The translations under genes and the position numbers were made by a program. Under the pieces are notes generated by a model, which saw only the letters and a program-made list of their open reading frames with translations, was not told the origin of the DNA and did no database searches. 36,988 nucleotides of DNA from Lachnospiraceae bacterium (GTDB lineage Bacteria > Bacillota > Clostridia > Lachnospirales > Lachnospiraceae). Below are positions 14,437-21,971 of this stretch, in pieces (the stretch's first letter is position 1; each line of letters starts with the position of its first letter). The DNA is taken from the NCBI GenBank assembly GCA_014804425.1, contig JAAUZV010000005.1, positions 95,722 through 132,709 of the forward strand, given 5' to 3'.

Positions 14437-17400
14437 ATGGAGTATACGAAAGAGCAGCGCAAGGTCATTGAACTTCATAACAGAAATCTCCTCGTGGCGG
14501 CAGCAGCAGGCTCCGGCAAGACCGCGGTGCTTGTCGAGCGCATCCTTAACATGGTGATGGATGAGGCTCGTCCGGTGGACATTGACCGGCTGCTTGTTGT
14601 GACATTCACGAAAGCGGCAGCGTCCGAGATGCGGGAGCGTATCGGTATGTTACTGGAGAAAAAATTAAGGGAAATGCCGGAAAACGAGCATCTGCAAAAA
14701 CAGTCGGCGCTCCTGCACAATGCAAAAATTATGACCATTGACAGCTTTTGCCAGTCCGTGCTGCGCAATCACTTTGAGCTTGCGGGATTAGACCCGGCGT
14801 TCCGCGTGGCGGATGAGAACGAGATCCGCCTGATCCGCGAGGATATTTTGGAGGAATTGCTGGAGGAGAAGTTTGCCGAAGGCGGGGAAGAATTTTTGCT
14901 TTTTGCCGATGCCTATCAGGGCAGGGGCGTGAGATTAGAAAACAGCATTTTGGAATTGTATGAGTATGCGTCCGGCTTTCCGTGGCCGGAGGATTATCTA
15001 ACGCTGTGCGTTGCGGGGTATGAGATGGACACGCCGACACAGCTTACGAATGCGCCGTGGATGAAGGAGCTGCTCTGTGAGATACGGGAAAGAGCAAAAG
15101 AGCTTGTCGATTATGTGAATGCGGCGCTGACGATCTGCCGGGAGCCGGAAGGACCTCTTGCCTATGAAAAAGCGCTTTTATCGGATGCGGACGCGCTTGC
15201 GGAGCTGTTGAAGGAGAATACCTACAATGGTTTACATAAAATTCTGCATGAGTGGAAAAAGGAAGCGCTTGCGCGCATGAAGAGCGGCAGCTGTGACGAC
15301 GGAAAAAAACAGCGCGTCATGAATATCCGAAAGAAGGTATATGCGGAGCTGGAGAAACTGACAAAGCAGGACGTTGTGCTGTCAGCGGAGGAGCTTTGCG
15401 ATCTGCTTGCCGCATGCCGTCCTGCTGTTTTGACGCTGGTACGGCTTGTGCAGGAATTTACGGCCCGTTTTCAGGAAAAAAAGCAGGAGCTCAATATCGT
15501 TGATTTTTCGGACTTAGAGCACGAGACGCTGCATCTTTTTTTAGAAAAAAAAGAAGACGGTACGCTTGTGCCGACGCAGACCGCGCTTGCTTATCGGGAG
15601 GAATTTGCGGAGATTCTGATCGACGAGTATCAGGACAGCAATATGGTGCAGGAGCTTTTGCTGCGCAGTATTTCGGGAGAGGACGAGGGACACCCGAACC
15701 GGTTTATGGTGGGGGACGTCAAGCAGAGCATTTATCGGTTCAGACTTGCAAAGCCGGAGATTTTTTTGGAGAAATATGAGCGGTACAGCACGGAAGACAG
15801 TGACTATCAGCGGATTGATTTGCACAAGAATTTTCGGAGCAGGAAAGAGGTGCTAAACTGTGTCAATGAGATTTGCGGGCGGCTGATGCGCAGCGAGATC
15901 GGGCACATTGCGTATGATGATGCGGCGGCGCTCTATGTGGGGGCGCAGTTTCCTGACGATGCAGAAGATGGCGTGGAGGATCGTGGGAAAGAGAAGGCTG
16001 GCGCAACGGACGACCATGAGAAAATGCAGGATAGTGATACGGACAACCGTGGAGAAACACGGACTGCCGGAGAGGACAGTCGGGAGAGGATAGAAGATGC
16101 CGGTACGGACTACCGTGCGGAGATCCTGTTGTCGGATGCCGTGCCGGACTTAAAGCGGGAGCAGCGTATCGAGCAGGAGGCGCGGATGACGGCAATCCGC
16201 ATCCGCGAGCTGGTCGGAAACGCCATGGTGACGGAGCGGCGCGTGAATGCGCAAGGGGAAACGGAATCCTGCCTGCGCCCCGCGTCTTATCGAGATATTG
16301 TGATTTTACTGCGGACAAGCGGCGATTGGTTTGACTGTTACCGCAGGGTGCTTGAGCGGGAGGGGATTCCTGTCTATGTGGCAACGCGGACAGGCTATTT
16401 TGCGGCGTCTGAGATTCGGACGATTTTCCATTATTTAATGATTCTTGATAATCCCAGACAGGATATCCCAATGTATGGTGTGCTGTTATCCGCTTTCGGC
16501 GGTTTTACGGAGGAGGAAATCGTGCTGTTGCGAACGAGTGGGGACGAGAACTGTCTGTATGAGAGCTTGAAGCGGGCAGCAGGCACGGAAGATGAGGCAG
16601 CAAAGGAAGCGCCGGCGCTTCGCAGGAAGGCGGATGCTTTTTTGGCGCAGTATGCAGCGTTTCGCGACAGGATGCTCTACACCCCGATTCATGAACTGCT
16701 CCGTATGCTGATCCGAGATACCGGCTATGATTTGCTGATGGAGGCGCTGCCGGGCGGTGCAAAGAGGCGGGCGAACTTAGACGCGCTGATCGAGAAGGCG
16801 GCAGCCTATGAGAAGACAAGCTTTCACGGGCTGTTTCATTTCATGCGCTATATAGAAAACCTGAGAAAATATGAGGTGGATTACGGGGAGGCGGACATTG
16901 CGGACGAGCGCGCCGATCTGGTGCGGATCATGACGATCCATGCGAGCAAAGGTCTGGAATTTCCGATTTGCTTTGTGGGGGGACTCGGCAAGCAGTTCAA
17001 TGCGCAGGATGAGAAAAAATCCATTGTGCACGACGCGGAGCTTGGCATTGGAATAGATTATGTAAACCCAATCGCGCGGACGAAAACGCGCAACCTCCTA
17101 AAATCCGTGATGAACAGAAAAGAGAAGAAAGAGCGGCTGGGCGAAGAACTGCGCGTGCTGTATGTGGCGCTGACCCGCGCGAAGGAAAAGCTCATCATGA
17201 CGGGGACGGTGAAGGATGCCGGGGCATATGAGGAAGAGCTGCGCGAACGGCTTTCGCTGTATGGGATCGCGCCGGATGGCGCGCCGCAGTCTGTCAACGG
17301 AAATGATGCGCGGGAGGATCATGCGATGGCTTTCATGGCTCCTCTGCCCGTCGGTATGATCCGGGATGCTTCCTGCATGCTTGACTGGGTGATGGCGGCG

Positions 17401-18261
17401 GTCTATGCGGGTGATCTGTGCGGGAAGACCGTAACGGTCTGCGTACAGGACACAGAGCGGCTTGCGGAGGCGGAGTTCAAAGCGGATACGGCGGAAGAAC
17501 TGCGGAGGCTGCTGCTTTCCTGCGAGACGGATACGGAGGAAACGTGGGAGCATCAGTGCCGGGAGCGTTTTTCCTTTTCCTATCCGTATGCGGCGCTTCG
17601 CGGGCTGTATACCAAGACGACCGTTTCCGAGTTAAAGATCGCGGCGCTGGAGGAGGCGGGCGAGGAGCGGGAAAGTGCGGATACCTTGTTTCCCGAGACC
17701 CACGCAAGGACGTATATTCCACGTTTTGAGAGGGAGGAGCAGACGCTCGGCACGGCAAGGGGAACCGCGTACCACAAGGCGTTGGAGCTGATGGATCTTT
17801 CCGCGGAGAATACGCTTGCGGCGCTTGCGGAGGATCTGCGGGCGCGCGAACGTTCGGGTGCGATGCCGAACGGCTATTATGATCTGCTCAATCTGAACAA
17901 GCTGCTGCGATTTAAGAAAAGCGCTCTTGCGGCGCGCATGCTCGCGGCAGAGAAAAAAGGAAAGCTCTATCGGGAGCAGCCGTTTGTGCTGGGACTTCCC
18001 GCTAACCGCTTAAACGCGGCGTTTCCGGAGACGGAGACGGTGCTTATTCAGGGAATCATCGACGTGTTTTTTGAGGAGGAAGACGGGCTGGTGATCGCGG
18101 ACTATAAAACGGATCGCGTGCAGACCGCCGAAGAATTGCGCACCCGCTATCAGGTGCAGCTTGATTATTACGGGGAGGCGCTTATGCGTCTTACCCATAA
18201 AAAAATAAAGCAGAAGCTCCTTTATTCTTTTGCTTTGGGAGAGGAGATCGTGTTGGAGTAA
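14437..18261 (+). CDS. addA: Helicase-exonuclease AddAB, subunit AddA
   Basis: At 1274 residues it matches the usual AddA length (about 1230). The UvrD-type helicase begins with Q-motif YTKEQRKVI and Walker A AAAGSGKTA (22-30). It shows DEYQDSN for motif II, HKNFRSR, TIHASKGLEFP for motif V, and YVALTRAKEKL for motif VI. The RecB-type nuclease near the C-terminus has GTAYHKALE, then Asp1209 (GIIDVFF) and DYKTDR (1222-1227). AddAB processes double-strand breaks in the cytoplasm for recombinational repair. Residues about 505-560 are a low-complexity D/E/R/T-rich insertion. The gene is clearly more GC-rich than the genes to its left. No addB lies adjacent, which is unusual. Confidence 0.95.
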   Translation: MEYTKEQRKVIELHNRNLLVAAAAGSGKTAVLVERILNMVMDEARPVDIDRLLVVTFTKAAASEMRERIGMLLEKKLREMPENEHLQKQSALLHNAKIMTIDSFCQSVLRNHFELAGLDPAFRVADENEIRLIREDILEELLEEKFAEGGEEFLLFADAYQGRGVRLENSILELYEYASGFPWPEDYLTLCVAGYEMDTPTQLTNAPWMKELLCEIRERAKELVDYVNAALTICREPEGPLAYEKALLSDADALAELLKENTYNGLHKILHEWKKEALARMKSGSCDDGKKQRVMNIRKKVYAELEKLTKQDVVLSAEELCDLLAACRPAVLTLVRLVQEFTARFQEKKQELNIVDFSDLEHETLHLFLEKKEDGTLVPTQTALAYREEFAEILIDEYQDSNMVQELLLRSISGEDEGHPNRFMVGDVKQSIYRFRLAKPEIFLEKYERYSTEDSDYQRIDLHKNFRSRKEVLNCVNEICGRLMRSEIGHIAYDDAAALYVGAQFPDDAEDGVEDRGKEKAGATDDHEKMQDSDTDNRGETRTAGEDSRERIEDAGTDYRAEILLSDAVPDLKREQRIEQEARMTAIRIRELVGNAMVTERRVNAQGETESCLRPASYRDIVILLRTSGDWFDCYRRVLEREGIPVYVATRTGYFAASEIRTIFHYLMILDNPRQDIPMYGVLLSAFGGFTEEEIVLLRTSGDENCLYESLKRAAGTEDEAAKEAPALRRKADAFLAQYAAFRDRMLYTPIHELLRMLIRDTGYDLLMEALPGGAKRRANLDALIEKAAAYEKTSFHGLFHFMRYIENLRKYEVDYGEADIADERADLVRIMTIHASKGLEFPICFVGGLGKQFNAQDEKKSIVHDAELGIGIDYVNPIARTKTRNLLKSVMNRKEKKERLGEELRVLYVALTRAKEKLIMTGTVKDAGAYEEELRERLSLYGIAPDGAPQSVNGNDAREDHAMAFMAPLPVGMIRDASCMLDWVMAAVYAGDLCGKTVTVCVQDTERLAEAEFKADTAEELRRLLLSCETDTEETWEHQCRERFSFSYPYAALRGLYTKTTVSELKIAALEEAGEERESADTLFPETHARTYIPRFEREEQTLGTARGTAYHKALELMDLSAENTLAALAEDLRARERSGAMPNGYYDLLNLNKLLRFKKSALAARMLAAEKKGKLYREQPFVLGLPANRLNAAFPETETVLIQGIIDVFFEEEDGLVIADYKTDRVQTAEELRTRYQVQLDYYGEALMRLTHKKIKQKLLYSFALGEEIVLE

Positions 18262-18286
18262 CATCGATTTTTTGAAAGCACTGAGA

Positions 18287-18619
18287 TTAGATTCTGTTTT
18301 GGTATCCCCACTCACACATCCCATCTAATATCGGGATCAGGGATTTTCCGCGTTCTGTGAGACTGTATTCCACCTTGGGAGGTATTTGGGGGTACTCTTT
18401 TCGGTGTACTAATTGATCTGCCTCTAATTCTTTCAGGGTGGAGCTCAGCGTCTTGTAAGAAATTTCACCAATATATTTTTTCATTTCATTAAAGCGGACT
18501 ACGCCAAATTCCATCAGCGTATAAAGAATTGTCATTTTATATTTTCCATTGATGAGAGATAATGTGTAGCTAAAGCCTGTTGTTCCCAGGCATTCTTTTG
18601 ATATACAGCGTTCGCCCAT
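18287..18619 (-). CDS. HxlR family transcriptional regulator
   Basis: The 110-residue winged-helix protein has the HxlR pattern: a Cys near the N-terminus (ISKECLGTTG), L-I-N-G-K-Y-K-M-T-I-L-Y-T-L, RFNEMKKYIGEISYKTLSSTLKELEADQLV as recognition helices (in parts), and YSLTERGKSLIPIL for the wing. AAAGGAGAG lies 8 bases before its ATG on the minus strand. It is divergent from the flavodoxin-like reductase at 18793 and converges with addA, whose stop is only 25 bases away. HxlR proteins often sense reactive aldehydes or oxidants through Cys and control the neighbouring oxidoreductase; that is the likely role here. Confidence 0.88.
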   Translation of the reverse strand: MGERCISKECLGTTGFSYTLSLINGKYKMTILYTLMEFGVVRFNEMKKYIGEISYKTLSSTLKELEADQLVHRKEYPQIPPKVEYSLTERGKSLIPILDGMCEWGYQNRI

Positions 18620-18659
18620 TTCGCCACTCTCCTTTAGGTAAGTATATAACTCTTATGCA

Positions 18660-18684
18660 AGTATCGCACTTGAATGTGCGTACT
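18660..18684. promoter_or_regulatory. Dyad, probable HxlR operator, in the divergent promoter region
   Basis: AGTATCGCAC (18660-18669) and GTGCGTACT (18676-18684) form an inverted repeat with one extra base, 6 bases apart. It lies between hxlR and the reductase gene. A TATAAT at 18706-18711 downstream could serve the reductase, though its -35 is weak. The position fits control of the divergent pair by the HxlR protein. Confidence 0.5.
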
Positions 18685-18792
18685 GGTTCTTTATCTCATT
18701 CTTGCTATAATTATAATATCAATAGCAGGGTGAGTCAATCCATGAATAAAGCGTGGATTGAGGAAAGAAAAGAATAGAGGAGGAATCATGTT

Positions 18793-19338
18793 ATGAGTAA
18801 AAAAATTGTTGTTATCACGGGAAGCCCGCGCAAAAACGGAAACAGCTTCGCCATGACGGATGCATTCATCAAAGCAGCGGAAGCGAAGGGACATACCATT
18901 ACCCGTTTTGATGCCGCCATGAAAAAAGTAGGCGGATGTCATGCATGCGAGACCTGCTATTCCACAGGGAAAGCATGTACATTTGATGATGACTTCAATG
19001 TAATCGCGCCGGCAATCCTGGAAGCGGATACGATCGTGTTTACCATGCCGGTTTACTGGTATTCTATCCCGGCACAGATCAAGGGGGTCATTGACCGTAT
19101 TTTTTCACTGGTTGTCGGCGGGAAGGATATTGCCGGAAAGGAGTGTGCGCTGATCACCTGCTGTGAGGAGGAGGATATGACCGTTATGGATGGAGTTCGA
19201 ATCCCTATCGAGCGGATGTGTGCTCTGAACAAATGGAAGATGGTCGGCGAAGTATTGATTCCCGGTGTGCTGAATGTTGGGGATATCGACAAGACGGATG
19301 GATGCAAAAAAGCAGCGGCTTTGGCTGATGCAATGTAA
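18793..19338 (+). CDS. Flavodoxin-family NAD(P)H-dependent FMN reductase
   Basis: The 181-residue protein starts with a beta strand and the FMN phosphate loop GSPRKNGNS (10-18). It has the Cys-rich insertion C49-x-x-C52-x-x-C55...C62 (HACETCYSTGKACTFDDDF, in part) found in this subgroup, where it may bind iron or be redox-active. The strand VFTMPVYWYSIPAQIKGVIDR (in part) holds the flavin ring loop. Members reduce flavins, quinones or aromatic compounds with NAD(P)H. The ATG follows GAGGAGG. It is divergent from hxlR and followed by a strong terminator at 19418. Confidence 0.88.
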   Translation: MSKKIVVITGSPRKNGNSFAMTDAFIKAAEAKGHTITRFDAAMKKVGGCHACETCYSTGKACTFDDDFNVIAPAILEADTIVFTMPVYWYSIPAQIKGVIDRIFSLVVGGKDIAGKECALITCCEEEDMTVMDGVRIPIERMCALNKWKMVGEVLIPGVLNVGDIDKTDGCKKAAALADAM

Positions 19339-19417
19339 GGAGTGTCCATATTAAGAGAATTCTGCGTTGTGGAGCAGGTTAACAGAGATGAAACTGAAAT
19401 TCTAAATCATCAGTCAG

Positions 19418-19449
19418 CGGGGGCGGTTTTACCGCCCCCGTTTTGTTAT
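19418..19449 (+). terminator. Intrinsic terminator after the FMN reductase
   Basis: A 9-bp GC-rich stem (CGGGGGCGG / CCGCCCCCG, loop TTTTA) is followed by TTTTGTTAT. It sits 80 bases after the stop. Confidence 0.9.
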
Positions 19450-19494
19450 CTGAGACGTCTACGCCTGTATTTTTGAAAGAATACATTTTCCCTA

Positions 19495-19551
19495 TTGACA
19501 AGCAGCACCTTTGCGTCTATACTGTACTTATCGCATGAGCACACAAAGTAC
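19495..19551 (+). promoter_or_regulatory. Promoter of the first GntR-ABC operon, with a dyad
   Basis: TTGACA (19495-19500), 17-base spacer and TATACT (19518-19523) form a near-consensus promoter. GTACTT (19524-19529) and AAGTAC (19546-19551) form an inverted repeat around the start site. It is a plausible site for the GntR regulator encoded next, which would make the operon self-repressed. Confidence 0.75.
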
Positions 19552-19623
19552 AAACAGCACACAAACGCATATGCGAGTTATAGATTAAGGAATACGATAT
19601 TTACAACAGGAGGGGAGGATGAA

Positions 19624-19995
19624 ATGGAGCTATTGATCAGCAACAGCAGCGATAAGCCGATTTACGAGCAGATCTGTATCCAGATCAAGAGCCTGATCAT
19701 GAACGGGACACTGTCGGCGGGCGAGGCGCTGCCGTCCATGCGGGCGCTGGCGAAGGACCTGCATCTCAGCGTGATCACTGTTCAAAGAGCGTATGAGGAT
19801 CTGACCCGTGACGGGTTTATCGAAACCGTATCCGGTAAAGGGAGCTTCGTGGCAGCTCAAAATAAAGAGTTCATTCAGGAAGAACAGCTTCGGATCGCGG
19901 AGGAACTGCTGCAAAAGGCGGCGGAGATCGGCAGGGCGCACGGAATCGCTTATGAACAGATGGCAGATATTTTGAAACTGTTTTATGAAGAATAA
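19624..19995 (+). CDS. GntR family regulator, YtrA subfamily
   Basis: ATG 19624 follows GGAGGGGAGG, so the start is clear. The 123-residue protein has the GntR winged helix (DKPIYEQICIQIKSLI; GEALPSMRALAKDLHLSVITVQRAYEDL; DGFIETVSGKGSFVA) and only a short C-terminal helix. This is the YtrA type, which lacks a large ligand-binding domain and usually represses its own ABC transporter operon. It is followed by an ATPase and a membrane gene. A palindromic element begins 2 bases after its stop. Its paralogue at 29713 heads a second operon of the same plan. Confidence 0.9.
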   Translation: MELLISNSSDKPIYEQICIQIKSLIMNGTLSAGEALPSMRALAKDLHLSVITVQRAYEDLTRDGFIETVSGKGSFVAAQNKEFIQEEQLRIAEELLQKAAEIGRAHGIAYEQMADILKLFYEE

Positions 19996-19996
19996 A

Positions 19997-20110
19997 GTGT
20001 GAGAAGAAAATCTAACGCTTACGGCAAAAGCCGTTTCGCGAAGATTTTCTACGGTTCCGCTTTAGCGGAACCTACTCACACAGCAAATTTGTGCTTGCAC
20101 ACAAATTTGC
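19997..20110 (+). repeat. Modular palindromic element, copy 1 of 3 (multi-stem)
   Basis: The outer stem GTGTGAG (19997-20003) / CTCACAC (20075-20081) encloses two branches. The first is AGAAAATCT / AGATTTTCT with an inner ACGGC-AAAA-GCCGT hairpin, and the second is GGTTCCGC-TTTA-GCGGAACC. A separate hairpin GCAAATTTGTG (20083-20093) / CACAAATTTGC (20100-20110) follows. The element lies between the regulator and the ATPase inside one operon, so its RNA could fold and affect processing or relative expression. It shares the GCAAATTTGTGC core with two other copies. Confidence 0.7.
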
Positions 20111-20137
20111 AGAGAAAACAAGAAAGGCAGGATTATC

Positions 20138-21004
20138 ATGGAAGAAAACAGCATTTTAGTCGAGGATCTGTGCAAAACATTTCCCGGCTTTACATTGGAT
20201 CATGTTTCGTTTACTGTTCCGAAAGGGCGGATCGTCGGCTTTATCGGCGAAAACGGCGCGGGGAAAAGTACGACGATCAAACTGATCTTAAACGAATTGA
20301 AAAAGGACGGCGGGAGCATCGAGGTGCTTGGTAAAGATCATTCCGACTGCGCCGTAAAAGAAGACATCGGCGTTGTGTTTGATGAATGTAATTTTCATGA
20401 TGTTTTTACCGCAAAAAATATTGAAAAGATTCTCTCCGGTGTCTACAAATCGTGGGACAGCGGGCTGTACCGCCAATATCTGAAGCGGTTTCAGATCCCG
20501 GAAAATAAACCGGTCGGTTCGTTTTCCAAAGGAATGAAAATGAAGCTTTCCATTCTCTGCGCGCTGGCCCATAAACCGAAACTGTTGATCATGGATGAAG
20601 CAACGACCGGACTTGATCCTGTTGTGCGGGATGAGATTTTGGATTTGTTCTTGGAATTTATACAGGACGAGGAGCATTCCGTATTTTTTTCATCCCACAT
20701 CACCTCGGATATTCAGAAGATCGCGGATTATGTCATTCTGCTCCATCAGGGGAAAGTGATCTTTGAGGAGCAAAAAGATGATCTGGTATACAATTACGGG
20801 ATTTTAAGATGCGGAAAAGAAGCATTTGCCGGGGTTTCACAGGAGGATTATCTCATTCACAGGACAACGAATGTGAGCGAGGAGATACTTGTCCGGGATA
20901 GGGATGCGGTGAAACGTAAGTACAGGGATATGATCGTTGACAATGCGACGCTGGAGGAGATCATGCTTTTTTATATCAAAGGAGGGATACCATGCGGGGA
21001 CTGA
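20138..21004 (+). CDS. ABC transporter ATP-binding protein (YtrB-like)
   Basis: The 288-residue ATPase has Walker A GENGAGKST (37-45), signature FSKGMKMKL, Walker B LLIMDEATTGLDP, and switch region SSHITSD. The order and the long C-terminal tail are typical of ATPases encoded with YtrA-type regulators; such ABC-2 systems respond to cell-envelope stress or expel peptides in several Firmicutes. AAGAAAGG lies upstream of the ATG. It overlaps the following membrane gene by 13 bases. The actual cargo is unknown. Confidence 0.9.
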   Translation: MEENSILVEDLCKTFPGFTLDHVSFTVPKGRIVGFIGENGAGKSTTIKLILNELKKDGGSIEVLGKDHSDCAVKEDIGVVFDECNFHDVFTAKNIEKILSGVYKSWDSGLYRQYLKRFQIPENKPVGSFSKGMKMKLSILCALAHKPKLLIMDEATTGLDPVVRDEILDLFLEFIQDEEHSVFFSSHITSDIQKIADYVILLHQGKVIFEEQKDDLVYNYGILRCGKEAFAGVSQEDYLIHRTTNVSEEILVRDRDAVKRKYRDMIVDNATLEEIMLFYIKGGIPCGD

Positions 21005-21624
21005 TCTATAAGGATGTGATCATTTTCTTTAAGGGCATTGATAAGAAGATGATTTTGCTTGTGATTGGCGTGAATATTCTGCTGATGCTCAATACGGGCG
21101 TTTATGCGGGGCTGTTTGCCACCGTCATGCTCGCAATGTCGATCGGGATGCAGAATATCATGTGTTTTGCGAATGATGAGAGGGCGGATTGGAAAACGTA
21201 TCAGATGGCAATGCCCGTGGATACGATCTCAGTCGTGGCGAGCAGATATGTTTCCGTGATATTGACACTGACGGTCAGCCTTGTCGGAAGTATGCTGTTT
21301 AATCTGGTGTCCGGCGTCGCATCGGGGTGCTTTGACGGCGCGCTTTGGGGGATTTCCGCGGCTGTCGCAATCCTGATCCCGCTGTTGTGGACCGGAATCT
21401 GTCTGCCGCTCACGTATTGGTTCGGTTTCCGCTCTGCGCAGACGATGGGAATGTTTGGCGTGATCCCGATGTTTTTGTTTATCAAATATTTTGAGGACGG
21501 CGTCGGTTTTTCTGCCATGATCAGTTCCCTGTCCTCCGCACTTTTTATTGCCGGGGTCGTGACGGTTGTTGTTTTTTGCTTATCCATGGGGATCAGTGCA
21601 GCGGGATATGAGAGAAAGGGATAA
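20992..21624 (+). CDS. ABC-2 type transporter membrane subunit
   Basis: The 210-residue protein has about six membrane segments: MILLVIGVNILLML near residue 20, LFATVMLAMSIGM, VSVILTLTVSLVGSMLF, AVAILIPLLWTGI, MGMFGVIPMFLFI and LFIAGVVTVVVFC. The soluble piece MCFANDERADWKTYQMAMP (in part) between segments two and three is a common feature of ABC-2 permeases of this group. Its start overlaps the ATPase gene. It forms an exporter with the upstream ATPase. After its stop comes the leader region of the next operon. Confidence 0.85.
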   Translation: MRGLIYKDVIIFFKGIDKKMILLVIGVNILLMLNTGVYAGLFATVMLAMSIGMQNIMCFANDERADWKTYQMAMPVDTISVVASRYVSVILTLTVSLVGSMLFNLVSGVASGCFDGALWGISAAVAILIPLLWTGICLPLTYWFGFRSAQTMGMFGVIPMFLFIKYFEDGVGFSAMISSLSSALFIAGVVTVVVFCLSMGISAAGYERKG

Positions 21625-21642
21625 AAATGCCACAGTTAGTAG

Positions 21643-21671
21643 TTGACAGATGATAAAAAAGCGGTTATATT
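21643..21671 (+). promoter_or_regulatory. Promoter of the exporter operon leader
   Basis: TTGACA (21643-21648), 17-base spacer and TATATT (21666-21671) form a near-consensus promoter. The start site would be near 21678, giving about 290 bases of leader RNA before the first transporter gene. Confidence 0.85.
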
Positions 21672-21711
21672 ACTAGATGTACCCAAAAATAAAAGAAAGG
21701 AGGCAATCAAC

Positions 21712-21798
21712 ATGGTACGATTTTTTAGGAATGGAAAGCAGAATCAGAATTGTTTGAATTGTATTGTCTCCCGAAAATATGCGGTGCTGCCGGGTTGA
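21712..21798 (+). CDS. 28-residue leader peptide (putative attenuation peptide)
   Basis: An ATG with an excellent ribosome binding site (GAAAGGAGG at 21695-21703) starts a 28-codon frame ending in TGA at 21796-21798. The peptide begins MVRFFRNGKQNQNC and is basic, with two Cys. It lies between a strong promoter and an intrinsic terminator, ahead of an ABC exporter operon. Codons 16-19 (21757-21768) can pair with the 5' arm of that terminator. This is the layout of ribosome-mediated attenuation seen in front of drug exporters such as Bacillus subtilis bmrCD; function here is inferred. Confidence 0.65.
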   Translation: MVRFFRNGKQNQNCLNCIVSRKYAVLPG

Positions 21799-21848
21799 GT
21801 TCTTTCTGACACGCGCGCATGCGTAAGCATGGATGATGGATGAATGAA

Positions 21849-21886
21849 GGGCATGACATACAATTTGTAGGTTATGTCCTTTTTTG
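21849..21886 (+). terminator. Leader terminator (putative attenuator)
   Basis: The arms GGGCATGACATACAA (21849-21863) and TTGTAGGTTATGTCC (21865-21879) pair along about 14 positions with two G-U pairs and one mismatch, followed by six T. It stands 86 bases before the transporter start. Bases 21855-21865 (GACATACAATT) can instead pair with AATTGTATTGTC (21757-21768) in the leader frame with one bulged base, which would prevent terminator formation. Confidence 0.8.
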
Positions 21887-21971
21887 TGTCCTAAAATGCA
21901 TTCGGGAGAGGGAGTTTATATTGACAAAACTCCGGATAGGATTGTAAATGAAAAAATAGTCGGAGGAAGAA

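Noticed and set aside
15863..16471. 202-codon minus-strand frame inside addA
   Set aside because: It is Pro/His/Arg/Ser-rich, as expected for the antisense of a GC-rich gene, and has no start signals.
20992..21642. Exporter operon read from the upstream GntR-ABC promoter
   Set aside because: A separate consensus promoter at 21643 and the attenuator at 21849 make independent transcription the simpler reading, though read-through cannot be excluded.
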